From contig NZ_JAHHIU010000006.1 of assembly GCF_024539815.1 (NCBI RefSeq), forward strand, positions 18,000 through 81,999: a stretch of 64,000 bases of DNA. Reading direction: 5' to 3'. The notes beneath the pieces were generated by a model. That model was not told the DNA's origin and did not search any database. It saw nothing but the letters and a program-made list of their open reading frames with translations. Positions 1 to 8,408 of this stretch are shown piece after piece. Position numbers and translations under genes: made by a program. This stretch comes from Streptomyces hayashii (lineage in GTDB: Bacteria; Actinomycetota; Actinomycetes; Streptomycetales; Streptomycetaceae). Every line of letters starts with the position of its first letter. The stretch's first letter is position 1.

Positions 1-1
1 C

Positions 2-460
2 GGCGCGGCCCCGGCCCTGTACGGCCCCGACGAGGAGTTCCCGGTCGGCGGCAGCAAGGTGCTGCGCTCCTCCGACCGGGACCGGATGACGATCGTCGCG
101 GCCGGCGTCACCGTGCACGAGGCGCTGAAGGCCGCCGAGGCGCTCGACGGCGAGGGCATCGCAGTGCGGGTCATCGATCTGTACTCGGTCAAGCCGGTCG
201 ACCGGGACACCCTGCGGCGGGCCGCGGAGGAGACCGGCTGTCTGCTGAGCGTGGAGGACCATCACGAGCAGGGCGGCCTCGGCGACGCGGTCCTCGACGC
301 CTTCCTCGACGGTCGGCCGGCGCCCCGACTGGTGCGGCTCGCCGTCCGCACGATGCCGGGGTCGGCCGCTCCCGACGAGCAGCTGCACGCCGCCGGCATC
401 GACGCCGAGTCGATCGCCGCGTCCGCCCGGCTGCTGGTGGAGCAGGCGATCACGCCATGA
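2..460 (+). CDS. Transketolase, C-terminal part (5' end outside window)
   Basis: The reading frame enters from the left edge and ends at TGA 458-460, giving about 152 residues. They match the C-terminal domain of transketolase and related ThDP enzymes: a Rossmann-like segment with IRVIDLYSVKP-type wording (VRVIDLYSVKPVD), then SVEDHHEQGGLGDAV and a C-terminal helix. In the family this domain stabilises the dimer and contributes to binding; the ThDP and catalytic parts would lie upstream of the window. The stop overlaps the next start by four bases (ATGA at 457), so the two genes are probably translationally coupled. Whether the missing part is a canonical pentose-phosphate transketolase or a paralogue cannot be seen. 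Confidence 0.85.
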   Translation, partial: GAAPALYGPDEEFPVGGSKVLRSSDRDRMTIVAAGVTVHEALKAAEALDGEGIAVRVIDLYSVKPVDRDTLRRAAEETGCLLSVEDHHEQGGLGDAVLDAFLDGRPAPRLVRLAVRTMPGSAAPDEQLHAAGIDAESIAASARLLVEQAITP

Positions 461-1398
461 ACGCGCAGGCGGGCGGCGCCGTACGGACGGTGCGTGCGGG
501 CCGCCGCGCCGTCGAGGTCCACCGGCCGGACAAGGTGCTCTTTCCGGCCGGGGAGGCGGCGAGGGAGTACACGAAGGCCGACCTCGTCGCCTACTACCGG
601 TCCGTCGCCGCGTTCATGCTGCCGCACCTGCGGGGCCGCCCGCTGATGCTGGAACGGCATCCGGACGGGATCGAGGGCCCCCGGTTCATGCAGAAGAACA
701 CCCCCGAGCACTATCCGCAGTGGGTCAGGCGGGTCGAGGTGGCCAAGGAGGACGGCACGGTCCGCCACACCGTCTGCGACGACACCGCCACCCTCGTCCA
801 CCTGGCCGACCAGGCCTGCCTCACCCTGCACCGCTGGCTGTCCCGTGCCGACCGGATCGACCGTCCGGACCTGCTGGTCTTCGATCTCGACCCGGCCGAC
901 GACGCCCGTTTCGGCGCCGTCCGCGAGGCCGCCCGGTGGCTGGGCGAGCTGCTCCACGAGCTGCGGCTGCCCTCGGGGCTGATGACGACCGGCTCGCGCG
1001 GGCTGCACGTCGTCGTGCCGATCGACGGCGGCCACGTTTTCGACGAGGTGCGCGGCTTCGCCCGGGACGTCGCCGAGCTGCTCGCCGCGGAGCACCCGGA
1101 CCGGCTCACCACGGCCGCCCGCAAGAAGGACCGCGGCGACCGGCTCTACCTGGACGTGCAGCGCAACGCCTACGCACAGACCGCCGTCGCCCCCTACGCC
1201 GTGCGCGCGCTGCCCGGGGCCCCCGTCGCCACCCCCATCACCTGGGATCAGCTCGACGATCCCGGGCTCGGCCCGCGCCGCTGGACGGTCGCCGACGTCG
1301 TGGAGCAGGCCCGCTCCCGCCCCTGGTCCGCGCTGACCGGCCGCGGACGCTCCCTGGACCCGGCCCGACGGCGGCTCGACGCACTGAACGGCTCGTGA
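457..1398 (+). CDS. Stand-alone LigD-type DNA polymerase/primase domain protein
   Basis: This 313-aa protein matches the polymerase (archaeo-eukaryotic primase fold) domain of LigD, which fills gaps and adds nucleotides during bacterial non-homologous end joining with Ku. The entry motif HRPDKVLFP lies near residue 20, the phosphate-binding RFMQKN motif near 75, the metal-binding DLDP at about 143-146, and GSRGLHVVVPI near 185. Length is right for the isolated domain; no ligase or nuclease domain is attached. Actinobacteria often encode these activities as separate proteins. It is coupled by ATGA to the transketolase gene upstream. No ku gene is in the window, so a role in end joining is inferred from the family. 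Confidence 0.9.
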   Translation: MNAQAGGAVRTVRAGRRAVEVHRPDKVLFPAGEAAREYTKADLVAYYRSVAAFMLPHLRGRPLMLERHPDGIEGPRFMQKNTPEHYPQWVRRVEVAKEDGTVRHTVCDDTATLVHLADQACLTLHRWLSRADRIDRPDLLVFDLDPADDARFGAVREAARWLGELLHELRLPSGLMTTGSRGLHVVVPIDGGHVFDEVRGFARDVAELLAAEHPDRLTTAARKKDRGDRLYLDVQRNAYAQTAVAPYAVRALPGAPVATPITWDQLDDPGLGPRRWTVADVVEQARSRPWSALTGRGRSLDPARRRLDALNGS

Positions 1399-1413
1399 AG
1401 GTTTGGCCATGAG

Positions 1414-1433
1414 CCTTCCGGCCACACGGAAGG
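1414..1433 (+). promoter_or_regulatory. Small hairpin over the gvpO ribosome binding site
   Basis: A 7-bp inverted repeat (CCTTCCG at 1414-1420, CGGAAGG at 1427-1433) with a 6-base loop ends inside the purine-rich AAGGAGAGG that serves as the Shine-Dalgarno of gvpO. Folding would partly hide the ribosome binding site. It could equally be a weak terminator remnant; function is inference. Confidence 0.4.
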
Positions 1434-1443
1434 AGAGGTGGCC

Positions 1444-2127
1444 ATGGCGAACACAAAAAGCACATCGCACTCCACAGAGAACACATCGGGTGCGCGGACT
1501 TCACGAAACACCCGGAAGACAGGGCCCGAGAGCGAGGAGCCCCGACGTCGTCGGCCCGCGCACCGCAGGGACGAGCGACACGCCGCCGAGGCGGACGCCG
1601 AAGAGCTGGAAGCCGAGGAGGCGGACGGCGCCGAGGCGGAAGCCGACGAAGCGGAAGCCGAAGAGCTCGACGGCGAGGAACAGGACGCCGAAGAGGCGGA
1701 CGGTGACGAGACGGACACCGACGAGCCCGCCGACGACGCCGACGAGGACGAGCCCGTCGACGAGGACGACGGGGACGAGCCCGACGCCGACGCCGACGAG
1801 GACGACGAGGACGACGACGAGATGAAGGGCGAGGACCACATCGTGACGGACGACCGGCCGCGCCCCATGGAGGTGCTGCGCGAGGCGCGTGCCCAGCTGG
1901 CGGAGCTCACCGGCATGACCGCCGAGAGCGTGTCCTCCTTCGCGCAGACGGAGGACGGCTGGTCCCTGGAGGTCGAGGTGCTCGAACTGGAACGCGTCCC
2001 CGACACCATGAGCCTCATGGCGACCTACCAGGTCGAACTCGACCCGGAGGGGCAGCTCACCGGATACCGGCGCGTTCGCCGTTATGAGCGCGGGCGGGCC
2101 GATGCCCACCGGGCCGGCGGTCGTTAG
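1444..2127 (+). CDS. gvpO: Gas vesicle protein GvpO with long acidic region
   Basis: First gene of the gas-vesicle operon; 227 aa from ATG 1444, which sits six bases after GGAGAGG. An in-frame GTG at 1438 overlaps that ribosome site and is less likely. Residues about 1-45 are basic and Ser/Thr-rich, about 48-130 are almost uninterrupted Glu/Asp/Ala, and about 138-215 form the conserved GvpO domain (REARAQLAELTG, then GWSLEVEVLELERVP and YRRVRRYERG). GvpO in other bacteria is a small accessory or regulatory protein near 110-130 aa, so the acidic half is an extension. Its exact role in gas-vesicle formation is not settled. Confidence 0.88.
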   Translation: MANTKSTSHSTENTSGARTSRNTRKTGPESEEPRRRRPAHRRDERHAAEADAEELEAEEADGAEAEADEAEAEELDGEEQDAEEADGDETDTDEPADDADEDEPVDEDDGDEPDADADEDDEDDDEMKGEDHIVTDDRPRPMEVLREARAQLAELTGMTAESVSSFAQTEDGWSLEVEVLELERVPDTMSLMATYQVELDPEGQLTGYRRVRRYERGRADAHRAGGR

Positions 2128-2184
2128 GCCGCCGCCGAAGACCATTTCCGATCATCAATCACGAAGCAAGGAGGTGCGGTCGGC

Positions 2185-2616
2185 ATGACCGTAGTCCCGG
2201 CACAGCAGTCCGGTGGCGGAGGCGGTTCCAGCGGTCTTTACGACGTTCTGGAGCTCGTCCTCGACAGGGGGCTGGTGATCGACGCGTTCGTGCGGGTCTC
2301 CCTGGTCGGTATCGAGATCCTCAAGATCGACGTGCGTGTCGTCGTGGCCAGCGTCGACACCTATCTGCGCTTCGCCGAGGCGTGCAACCGACTGGACCTG
2401 GAGTCCGGCCCCAACAAGAGCCCGGGCCTGCCCGAGATCGTCGGCGAGGTCACCGAGTCCGGCGCGCGGGGCAAGTCCAAGGGCGCCCTCTCCGGCGCCG
2501 CCGAGACCATATCCGACGCGTTCAAGCAGTCGCGTGACGACGCTTCCGCAGAGCGCGAGTCCAGGCCGCGCGCCCGCAAGAGCACGGCTTCGCGCCGGAA
2601 GGAGGAGCAGGAGTGA
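2185..2616 (+). CDS. gvpA: Gas vesicle structural protein GvpA, extended form
   Basis: The 143-aa product has a Gly/Ser-rich N-terminus, the gas-vesicle core at about residues 19-75 ([21 protein letters not shown], here with [17 protein letters not shown] after it), and a C-terminal tail of about 65 residues ending in Arg/Lys-rich sequence. The core builds the ribbed protein shell in GvpA/GvpJ family members. The tail is absent from classical 70-75-aa cyanobacterial and haloarchaeal GvpA but is usual for actinomycete versions. AAGGAGG lies 13 bases before ATG 2185. The stop overlaps the GTG start of gvpF. Whether Streptomyces forms hollow vesicles with it is not established. Confidence 0.92.
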   Translation: MTVVPAQQSGGGGGSSGLYDVLELVLDRGLVIDAFVRVSLVGIEILKIDVRVVVASVDTYLRFAEACNRLDLESGPNKSPGLPEIVGEVTESGARGKSKGALSGAAETISDAFKQSRDDASAERESRPRARKSTASRRKEEQE

Positions 2617-3368
2617 GCACCTACGTGTACGGCATCACCGCGGGCTCGCACCCTGCCCTTCCCGAGGGGCTGGGCGGCGTCGGAGACCCCTCCATGCCCG
2701 TGCGGGTGCTCAAGGAGGGCGACCTGGCGGCCGTCGTGAGCGACGCGCCGGAAGGGCTGCGCCCCAAGCGCCGTGAGCTGCTCGCGCACCAGAACGTGCT
2801 CGCCGAGGCGGGCGCCGGCGGCTGTGTGCTGCCCATGCGGTTCGGCAGCGTCGCACCCGAGGACAGCGCCGTGACCGGTGTGCTGGCGGAGCGAGCCGAG
2901 CACTACAAGGAGCGGCTGAGGGCTCTCGACGGCAAGGTCGAGTACAACGTCAAGGCGACGCACATCGAAGAGGCCGTGCTGCACCACGTCATGGCCGGCA
3001 GCCCTGAGCTGCGTGCCCTCGCCGAGGCCAACCGGAAGGCGGGCGGCGGCAGTTACGAGCAGAAGCTCCAGCTCGGCGAGATGGTCGCCGCCGCCGTCAA
3101 GGCCCAGGAGGCCGAGGACGCGAGCGTCGTCCAGCAGACGCTGGAGCCGCTCGCGGCGGCTGTCGGCCTGGGTCCGGAGTCCACGGGCTGGCTGGCCAAC
3201 GTCTCGTTCCTGGTCGACCGGGATTCAGCCGCCCGCTTCGCGGAGGCGGTGGATGAGCTGCGGCAGGCCCATCCGCACCTCGACGTGCGCCTCAACGGGC
3301 CGCTTCCGCCCTACAGCTTCGTCGAGCCCGGACCGTCCGAGCCCGCGGAGACGATCACCGGGGAGTAG
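2613..3368 (+). CDS. gvpF: Gas vesicle protein GvpF (GvpF/GvpL family)
   Basis: The 251-aa protein starts at GTG 2613, overlapping the gvpA stop. It opens with the family hallmark STYVYGI and contains [18 protein letters not shown], and a C-terminal NVSFLVDR then [10 protein letters not shown], all typical of the two-domain GvpF/GvpL fold. GvpF binds GvpA and is thought to act early in assembly as a chaperone or minor wall protein. A second family member, GvpL, is encoded at 5901-6722. No truncation is visible. Confidence 0.92.
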   Translation: MSTYVYGITAGSHPALPEGLGGVGDPSMPVRVLKEGDLAAVVSDAPEGLRPKRRELLAHQNVLAEAGAGGCVLPMRFGSVAPEDSAVTGVLAERAEHYKERLRALDGKVEYNVKATHIEEAVLHHVMAGSPELRALAEANRKAGGGSYEQKLQLGEMVAAAVKAQEAEDASVVQQTLEPLAAAVGLGPESTGWLANVSFLVDRDSAARFAEAVDELRQAHPHLDVRLNGPLPPYSFVEPGPSEPAETITGE

Positions 3369-3375
3369 GTGCGTC

Positions 3376-3639
3376 GTGGGACTGCTCGGAGAGGTGTTCC
3401 TGCTGCCTCTGGCTCCGGTCCGAGGCAGTGGATGGGTGATCCGGCAGGTGCTCCGTGAGGCCGAACGGATCTATTACGACCCCTCCACGATCCGGGCCGA
3501 ACTCTCCCGCCTCGAACAGCAGTTGGAGGCGGGAGAGATCACGGAAGAGGAGTTCGACCGTCAGGAGGACGAACTCCTGGACCGGCTGGAGGCCGGCGCA
3601 GGCGGCACCACGCAAACGGACGACGGGACGGCAACATGA
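3376..3639 (+). CDS. gvpG: Gas vesicle protein GvpG
   Basis: The 87-aa product starts at GTG 3376, seven bases after the gvpF stop. It has the conserved hydrophobic opening GLLGEVFLLPLAPVRG, a WVIRQVLREAERIYYD helix, and an acidic helical pair (LEAGEITEEEFDRQEDELLDRL cut at EFDRQEDELLDRL) typical of GvpG. It is an accessory assembly factor in gas-vesicle clusters. The frame stays open upstream inside gvpF, but the family match begins exactly at this GTG. Its stop overlaps the next ATG. Confidence 0.9.
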   Translation: MGLLGEVFLLPLAPVRGSGWVIRQVLREAERIYYDPSTIRAELSRLEQQLEAGEITEEEFDRQEDELLDRLEAGAGGTTQTDDGTAT

Positions 3640-4379
3640 ACCGAATGGGACTGGGCCTGGCGATCGGGGCCGGATATCTCCTCGGCCGTACCAGGAAACT
3701 GAAGATGGCGGTGGCCGTCGGATCGCTGGTGGCCGGCAAGCGGCTCAATCTGACGCCGAAGGGCATCGCCGATCTGGTCTCCCAGCAGCTGAGGGACAAC
3801 CCGCAGTTCAAGGAGATCGGGGACCAGCTGCGCCAGGACCTGCGCGGGGTCGGCAAGGCCGCCTCCGGCGCCATGGTCGAGCGGCAGATCGACGCGCTCG
3901 CGGACCGGCTGCACGGGCGTACCGCCGAGGTGCGCGACCAGCTCGCCGGCGCCGTGCCCGGCAAGGGCGGCGAGCGCGAGCAGGACGACGAGCCGGAGGC
4001 GGACGAGGAGTACGAGGAGCCGGAGGACGCCCAGGACGACGAGGACGAGGACGAGGAGCCGCGGGACGCCTCGGACGAGGACGCGGACGAGGACGACGCC
4101 TCCGAGGAGAACGCGCGGGACGACGACGAGGACGGCGACGAGGACGACGACGAGGAGGACGAGCGACCGCCGAGGAAGACGGCGGCGAAGAAGACGGCCA
4201 AGAAGGCGCCCGCCAAGAAGGCCCCCGCGCGGAAGGCGCCCGCCAAGAAGGCCCCGGCCCGCAGGACGGCCGCGAAGAAGACCGCGTCGGCCGGTAAGAC
4301 GGCCGCGAAGACGGCGTCCAGGCCCGCCTCCGGTGGCGGCTCCGGCGCCCGGCGCTCGAAGGGAGGCGGTGACCGATGA
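3636..4379 (+). CDS. gvpY: Gas vesicle cluster protein GvpY, acidic/basic two-block tail
   Basis: A 247-aa protein in the gvpY position of the Streptomyces cluster. Residues 1-35 are glycine-rich and hydrophobic (LAIGAGYLLGRTRKL), so membrane or vesicle-surface contact is possible. Residues up to about 110 form an amphipathic helical region. Residues about 112-180 are dense Glu/Asp, and about 182-235 are Lys/Ala/Pro repeats of the KKAPAKKAPARK type resembling the histone H1 C-terminus. No enzymatic motif is visible. The name rests on gene order and similarity to actinomycete clusters; the function is unknown. Confidence 0.78.
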   Translation: MNRMGLGLAIGAGYLLGRTRKLKMAVAVGSLVAGKRLNLTPKGIADLVSQQLRDNPQFKEIGDQLRQDLRGVGKAASGAMVERQIDALADRLHGRTAEVRDQLAGAVPGKGGEREQDDEPEADEEYEEPEDAQDDEDEDEEPRDASDEDADEDDASEENARDDDEDGDEDDDEEDERPPRKTAAKKTAKKAPAKKAPARKAPAKKAPARRTAAKKTASAGKTAAKTASRPASGGGSGARRSKGGGDR

Positions 4380-5536
4380 CCGACACCCTCGGATCCGCGA
4401 AGTCCGCCACAGCAAAGGCGGACGGGGGCAATCCCCTCTCCGGCCTGGCCCAGAGCGAGGCCGCCGACCGGCTCAAGGGCGAGGTGCAGGACTATCTCGC
4501 CGCCCAGGCCACGCGTCTGCTCACCGGCATGGGGCACAAGCTGGGCGAGACCACGAACAAACTCAACGACATCGCCGAGGGCAACAGCCCGGGGTTCGCC
4601 AAACTCGCCCTGGACGGCGGCAAGAAGATCGCCGAGGGCAAGGGGCCGGTCCGCTCCGCGCTGGAGCTCGGCGCCTCGCGTGCGAAGGACAAGGTGACCG
4701 GCGCCCTGAAGAACCTCGGCGGCGGCAAGGGCGGCAAGGGCAAGAAGAGCGCCGGCAAGAAGCCGACCGTGATCATGGAGACGATCGACGTCGGCGTGCC
4801 GCTGCGCACCGCCTACGACCAGTGGACGCAGTACCAGGACTTCAGCACCTTCGCCAAGGGAGTCAAGAGCGCGAACCGCGCCGACGACACCACCAGCGAC
4901 TGGCAGGCGAAGGTCTTCTGGTCCAACCGCAGCTGGAAGGCGAAGACCACCGAACAGGTGCCGGACGACCGGATCGCCTGGACGTCGGAGGGCGCCAAGG
5001 GCACCACGAAGGGCGTCGTCTCCTTCCACGAGCTCGCCGAGAGCCTCACCCGCATCCTGCTGGTCATCGAGTACTACCCGACGGGTCTGTTCGAGAAGAC
5101 CGGCAACATCTGGCGCGCTCAGGGCCGCCGCGCCCGCCTCGACCTGAAGAACTTCGCCCGCTTCATCACCATCAAGGGTGAGGCGCAGGACAGCTGGCGC
5201 GGAGAGATCCGCGACGGCGAGGTCGTCCGCTCCCACGACGACGCGGTCGCCGAGGAGGAGGAGAACGCCGAGAACGAGGAGAACGGCGAGGCCGAGGAGG
5301 ACGCCGAGGCGCGGGATGCCGGGGACGCCGGCCAGGAGGACGATGAGGAGTACGAGGCCGAGGACGAGGGCCCGGACGCCGAGGACGGGGAGGAAGAGGA
5401 GCCCGAGGGCGAGTACGAGGAAGAGGAGGAGGGTGAGCCCGAGGACGCCGAGGGCGAGTACGAGGAGACCGACGACGAGTACGAGGAGGAGCCCGAGCCC
5501 GAGTACGAGGACGCGAAGGGCGGGAGCCGGCGATGA
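4376..5536 (+). CDS. gvpZ: GvpZ: SRPBCC (START-like) domain protein with acidic tail
   Basis: This 386-aa protein has an N-terminal helical region (1-120) with a basic Gly/Lys stretch near 115-130. A START-like polyketide-cyclase/dehydrase fold follows at about 135-275 (ETIDVGVPLRTAYDQWTQY, then KVFWSNRSWKAKTTEQVPDD and RILLVIEYYPTG). A tail of about 100 Glu/Asp/Tyr-rich residues ends the protein. SRPBCC domains bind hydrophobic ligands; no specific ligand is evident here. It overlaps gvpY upstream and gvpJ downstream by four bases each. The assignment as GvpZ follows cluster position. Confidence 0.78.
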   Translation: MTDTLGSAKSATAKADGGNPLSGLAQSEAADRLKGEVQDYLAAQATRLLTGMGHKLGETTNKLNDIAEGNSPGFAKLALDGGKKIAEGKGPVRSALELGASRAKDKVTGALKNLGGGKGGKGKKSAGKKPTVIMETIDVGVPLRTAYDQWTQYQDFSTFAKGVKSANRADDTTSDWQAKVFWSNRSWKAKTTEQVPDDRIAWTSEGAKGTTKGVVSFHELAESLTRILLVIEYYPTGLFEKTGNIWRAQGRRARLDLKNFARFITIKGEAQDSWRGEIRDGEVVRSHDDAVAEEEENAENEENGEAEEDAEARDAGDAGQEDDEEYEAEDEGPDAEDGEEEEPEGEYEEEEEGEPEDAEGEYEETDDEYEEEPEPEYEDAKGGSRR

Positions 5537-5904
5537 GCATGTCGAGCCGGCTGCCGGAGCCGTACGGCCAGGGCGGCGGGGCCAACCTCGCCGACATCCT
5601 GGAACGCGTTCTCGACAAGGGCATCGTGATCGCGGGCGACATCCGGATCAACCTGCTCGACATCGAACTGCTCACCATCAAGCTCCGCCTCATCGTCGCC
5701 TCCGTCGACAAGGCCAAGGAGATGGGCATCGACTGGTGGGAGACCGACCCGGCGTTGTCCTCCGGCGCCCGCCGTGACGAACTCGCGCGTGAGAACGCCG
5801 AGTTGCGCGAGCGGCTGGCGCGGCTGGAGGAACTGGAGCTGGGCCGCGCCCCGGAGGACGTCCGGGAGCAGGGCCCTCGTGACGTCAGGAAGGAGTCGCC
5901 GTGA
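5533..5904 (+). CDS. gvpJ: Gas vesicle protein GvpJ (GvpA family)
   Basis: The 123-aa product contains a GvpA-type core at about residues 17-65 (LADILERVLDKGIVIAGDI and LRLIVASVDKAKEMGIDWW), followed by a charged coiled-coil-like helix (ARENAELRERLARLEELE). GvpJ-type proteins are minor wall components that shape vesicle tips in other organisms. It differs from the gvpA product in its core and in having an acidic heptad tail instead of a basic one. Start ATG 5533 overlaps the gvpZ stop. Confidence 0.88.
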   Translation: MSMSSRLPEPYGQGGGANLADILERVLDKGIVIAGDIRINLLDIELLTIKLRLIVASVDKAKEMGIDWWETDPALSSGARRDELARENAELRERLARLEELELGRAPEDVREQGPRDVRKESP

Positions 5905-6722
5905 CAGGACTGCGCTACGTCTACGCCGTCTGCCGCCCCTTCGGCGCGCCTCTGCAGACGGCCCTGCAGGGCGTGGCGGGCGACCCGCCCCGGCTGCTGG
6001 GCCATCACGGACTGATCGCGGTCGTCAGCCACGTCCCGGAGGGGGACTTCGCCGAGGCGCCTCTGCGCCGGCATCTGGAGGACCTCGACTGGCTGACCGA
6101 GACCGCCCGGGCCCACCAGCAGGTGATCGACGCGCTGACGGCCGTCACCACGCCGCTGCCGCTCCGCCTGGCCACGGTGTTCCGTGACGACAGCGGCGTC
6201 CGCGTGATGATGGAGGAGCGGGAGGCGGACTTCCTGCGCACCCTGGACCGGCTGGAGGGCCGGGTCGAGTGGGGTGTGAAGGTCTATGTGGAGCGCGAGG
6301 CCGCCGTCCCCTCCGAAACCACGGCGAAGCCCGCCTCGGGCCGGGACTATCTGCGCCAGCGGCGCATGCAGAGCAGGGCGCACGACGACAGCTGGCAGCG
6401 GGCCGAGCGGTTCGCCGCCGGGCTGCACGCCACACTGTCCGCGCACGCGGACGGCGCCCGGCTGCACGCTCCGCAGAATTCCGCCCTTTCCAAGGCGCCC
6501 GGACAGAACGTGCTGAACGCCGCCTATCTGGTGCCGCGCGCGGAATCCGAGGAATTCGTCGAACTGGTGGACCGCACGAAGGGCGAGGAGCCCGGAATGC
6601 GCGTCGAACTCACCGGTCCCTGGGCCGCCTATTCCTTCGTGGACGATCCCGCGGATTCCTCTTCGGCGGGGGAGTCCTCGGCGGCGGCGGCCGGCGCCGA
6701 CATCGGCGAGGGGGGCTCATGA
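5901..6722 (+). CDS. gvpL: Gas vesicle protein GvpL (GvpF/GvpL family)
   Basis: A 273-aa paralogue of the GvpF at 2613. It starts at GTG 5901 inside the gvpJ stop overlap. It shows the GLRYVYAVCRPFG opening, HQQVIDALTAVTTPLPLRLATVF, VEWGVKVYVER and the C-terminal LTGPWAAYSFVDD. A loop near residues 140-160 and a Ser/Ala/Gly-rich tail distinguish it from GvpF. GvpL interacts with several Gvp proteins in haloarchaea and may be a scaffold; that is family knowledge, not shown here. Confidence 0.9.
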   Translation: MTGLRYVYAVCRPFGAPLQTALQGVAGDPPRLLGHHGLIAVVSHVPEGDFAEAPLRRHLEDLDWLTETARAHQQVIDALTAVTTPLPLRLATVFRDDSGVRVMMEEREADFLRTLDRLEGRVEWGVKVYVEREAAVPSETTAKPASGRDYLRQRRMQSRAHDDSWQRAERFAAGLHATLSAHADGARLHAPQNSALSKAPGQNVLNAAYLVPRAESEEFVELVDRTKGEEPGMRVELTGPWAAYSFVDDPADSSSAGESSAAAAGADIGEGGS

Positions 6723-6907
6723 CCGTCGTGGAGCGCCGCGAGGTCGCCCTCGTGGACCTGCTCGACCGGCTGCTCGCCGGGGGCGTGGTCATCACGGGCG
6801 ACATCACGCTGCGCATCGCGGACGTCGACCTCGTCCGCATCGACCTGAACGCGCTGATCAGCTCGGTGAACGAGCAGGTGCCGTCGCCCTGGGGGGAGTC
6901 ACCGTGA
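6719..6907 (+). CDS. gvpS: Gas vesicle protein GvpS (small GvpA-family protein)
   Basis: A 62-aa protein, nearly all of it a gas-vesicle core (LVDLLDRLLAGGVVITGDI followed by LRIADVDLVRIDLNALISSV). It starts at ATG 6719 in a 4-base overlap with gvpL, and its stop overlaps the gvpK GTG. An open frame continues upstream within gvpL, but similarity begins at this ATG. It is the third GvpA-like subunit of the cluster and the smallest, lacking both N- and C-terminal extensions. Confidence 0.87.
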   Translation: MTVVERREVALVDLLDRLLAGGVVITGDITLRIADVDLVRIDLNALISSVNEQVPSPWGESP

Positions 6908-7188
6908 CGGACCGACGCAACCACATCGACCTGGAGCCCGACACCGTCGAGCGCGACCTGGTCAAACTCGTTCTGACCGTCGTGGAGTTGCTGCGCCAGC
7001 TGATGGAACGGCAGGCGCTGCGCCGCTTCGACCAGGGCGATCTGAACGAGGAGCAGGAGGAGCGCATCGGGCTCACCTTGATGCTGCTCGACGACCGCAT
7101 GACCGAGCTGCGCGAGCGGTACGGGCTGCGGCCCGAGGACCTCAATCTGGACCTCGGGCCGCTGGGACCGCTGCTTCCCCGGGAGTGA
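6904..7188 (+). CDS. gvpK: Gas vesicle protein GvpK
   Basis: The 94-aa product matches GvpK: LEPDTVERDLVKLVLTVVEL, then LRQLMERQALRRFDQGDL, LMLLDDRMTELRERYGL and DLNLDLGPLGPLL. It is the last gene of the operon, starting at GTG 6904 in overlap with gvpS. GvpK is an essential accessory protein in several systems with an unresolved role. After the stop a minus-strand small gene converges on it. Confidence 0.92.
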   Translation: MTDRRNHIDLEPDTVERDLVKLVLTVVELLRQLMERQALRRFDQGDLNEEQEERIGLTLMLLDDRMTELRERYGLRPEDLNLDLGPLGPLLPRE

Positions 7189-7249
7189 GCCCGTCCGGCG
7201 AGAGCCGGCGGCGCTCCCGGCGGAAGCCGGTTTCACCTCGGAACCTCGG

Positions 7250-7420
7250 TCACCACCTGTACCAGCGCCCCCTGCCTCCCGAGGCAGTGGTTCCGCGAGC
7301 CAGGAATCCCAGGAGCCACAGGACCAGAACCGCGAGCGCGATCCACCAGAGCAATTTCACCGCGAATCCGGCGCCGAAGAGAATCAGCACCAGCAGCAGC
7401 ACCAGCAGGACGGGAACCAT
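7250..7420 (-). CDS. Small hydrophobic membrane protein (56 aa)
   Basis: A short minus-strand gene with start ATG at 7420-7418, preceded by AGGAGG eight bases upstream, and stop TGA at 7252-7250. The product starts MVPVLLVLLLVLILFGAGFA, continues with a second membrane stretch (WWIALAVLVLWLLGFL) and ends in a short Gly/Arg/Trp tail. Two membrane helices or one long hairpin are expected. Proteins of this kind are common in Streptomyces and are annotated only as hydrophobic protein; function unknown. It faces gvpK across about 60 bases. Confidence 0.75.
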   Translation of the reverse strand: MVPVLLVLLLVLILFGAGFAVKLLWWIALAVLVLWLLGFLARGTTASGGRGRWYRW

Positions 7421-7512
7421 AGTCTCTACCTCCTGCAGTGCGTGTTTCCCGGATGCGGCGGTTCATTCGCCCCGCAATCTCCCGGAATGCGCGGATCGGG
7501 CGGCTTTTCGGC

Positions 7513-8334
7513 TCAGGCGGCTTTTCGGCACAGGATCTCCCCGTGCAGGACGGCGAACCAGCCGTCCTCCTGCCGCCCCCACTCCCGCCAGGCCGCCGAC
7601 ACGGCGCGCAGCTGCTCCGCCGTGGCGTGTCCGCCCTGCGTGGCGAGCTGCGCGTACGCCGACGCCAGGGTGCGGTCGGCCCACAGACCGCTCCACCAGG
7701 CCCGCTCCTCGGGGGTGCTGAAGGTCCAGGTGGAGGACGTGGCCGTGATGTCGGTGAACCCGGCGGTCAGCGCCCAGGACTTCAGCCGCCGCCCGGCGTC
7801 CGGCTCGCCGCCGTTCGCGCGGGCCACCCGCCGGTACAGGTCCAGCCAGTCGTCCATGCCGGTGACGGCGGGGTGCCAGGTCATCGCCGCGTAGTCCGAG
7901 TCGCGGACCGCGACGTAGCCGCCGGGCCTGGTGACCCGCAGCATCTCCCGCAGCGCCTGGACGGGATCGCCGACGTGCTGGAGCACCTGATGGGCGTGGA
8001 CGACGCAGAACGTGTCGTCGGGGTGGTCCAGGGCGTGCACGTCCGCGACCGCGAAGTCGACGTTGGTCAGCCCGCGCCCGGCAGCCGTGGCGCGGGCCTG
8101 CTCCAGGACCCCGGGCGCGTGGTCGACGCCGGTGACATGCCCGTCGGGGACGAGGGCGGCCAGGTCGGCGGTGATGGTGCCCGGGCCGCAGCCGATGTCC
8201 AGGATCTTCATGTGGGGCTTCAGCGAGTCGAGGAGGTAGGCCGCGGAGTTGGCGGCGGTCCGCCAGGTGTGCGAACGCAGCACCGACTCGTGGTGGCCGT
8301 GCGTGTAGACGGCGGTCTCCTGGGCTTTCGGCAT
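7513..8334 (-). CDS. Class I SAM-dependent methyltransferase (UbiE/COQ5-like)
   Basis: The 273-aa protein shows motif I VLDIGCGPGT-type wording (ILDIGCGPGTITADLAALV) near residues 44-55, the acidic GVDHAPGVLEQA near 70, FAVADVHALDHPDDTF near 94-108, and the post-motif LREMLRVTRPGGYVAVRDSDY. It should methylate a small molecule using SAM in the cytosol; no substrate can be named. It is a single gene with its 3' end toward the small membrane gene and a divergent AT-richer region upstream. Confidence 0.88.
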   Translation of the reverse strand: MPKAQETAVYTHGHHESVLRSHTWRTAANSAAYLLDSLKPHMKILDIGCGPGTITADLAALVPDGHVTGVDHAPGVLEQARATAAGRGLTNVDFAVADVHALDHPDDTFCVVHAHQVLQHVGDPVQALREMLRVTRPGGYVAVRDSDYAAMTWHPAVTGMDDWLDLYRRVARANGGEPDAGRRLKSWALTAGFTDITATSSTWTFSTPEERAWWSGLWADRTLASAYAQLATQGGHATAEQLRAVSAAWREWGRQEDGWFAVLHGEILCRKAA

Positions 8335-8408
8335 GACGACTCCCCTTCTCGACGGACCGGGTCCGGCCCGGCCCCCGGTGGCGCCACGTTACGCCGATGG
8401 CCGCATGG

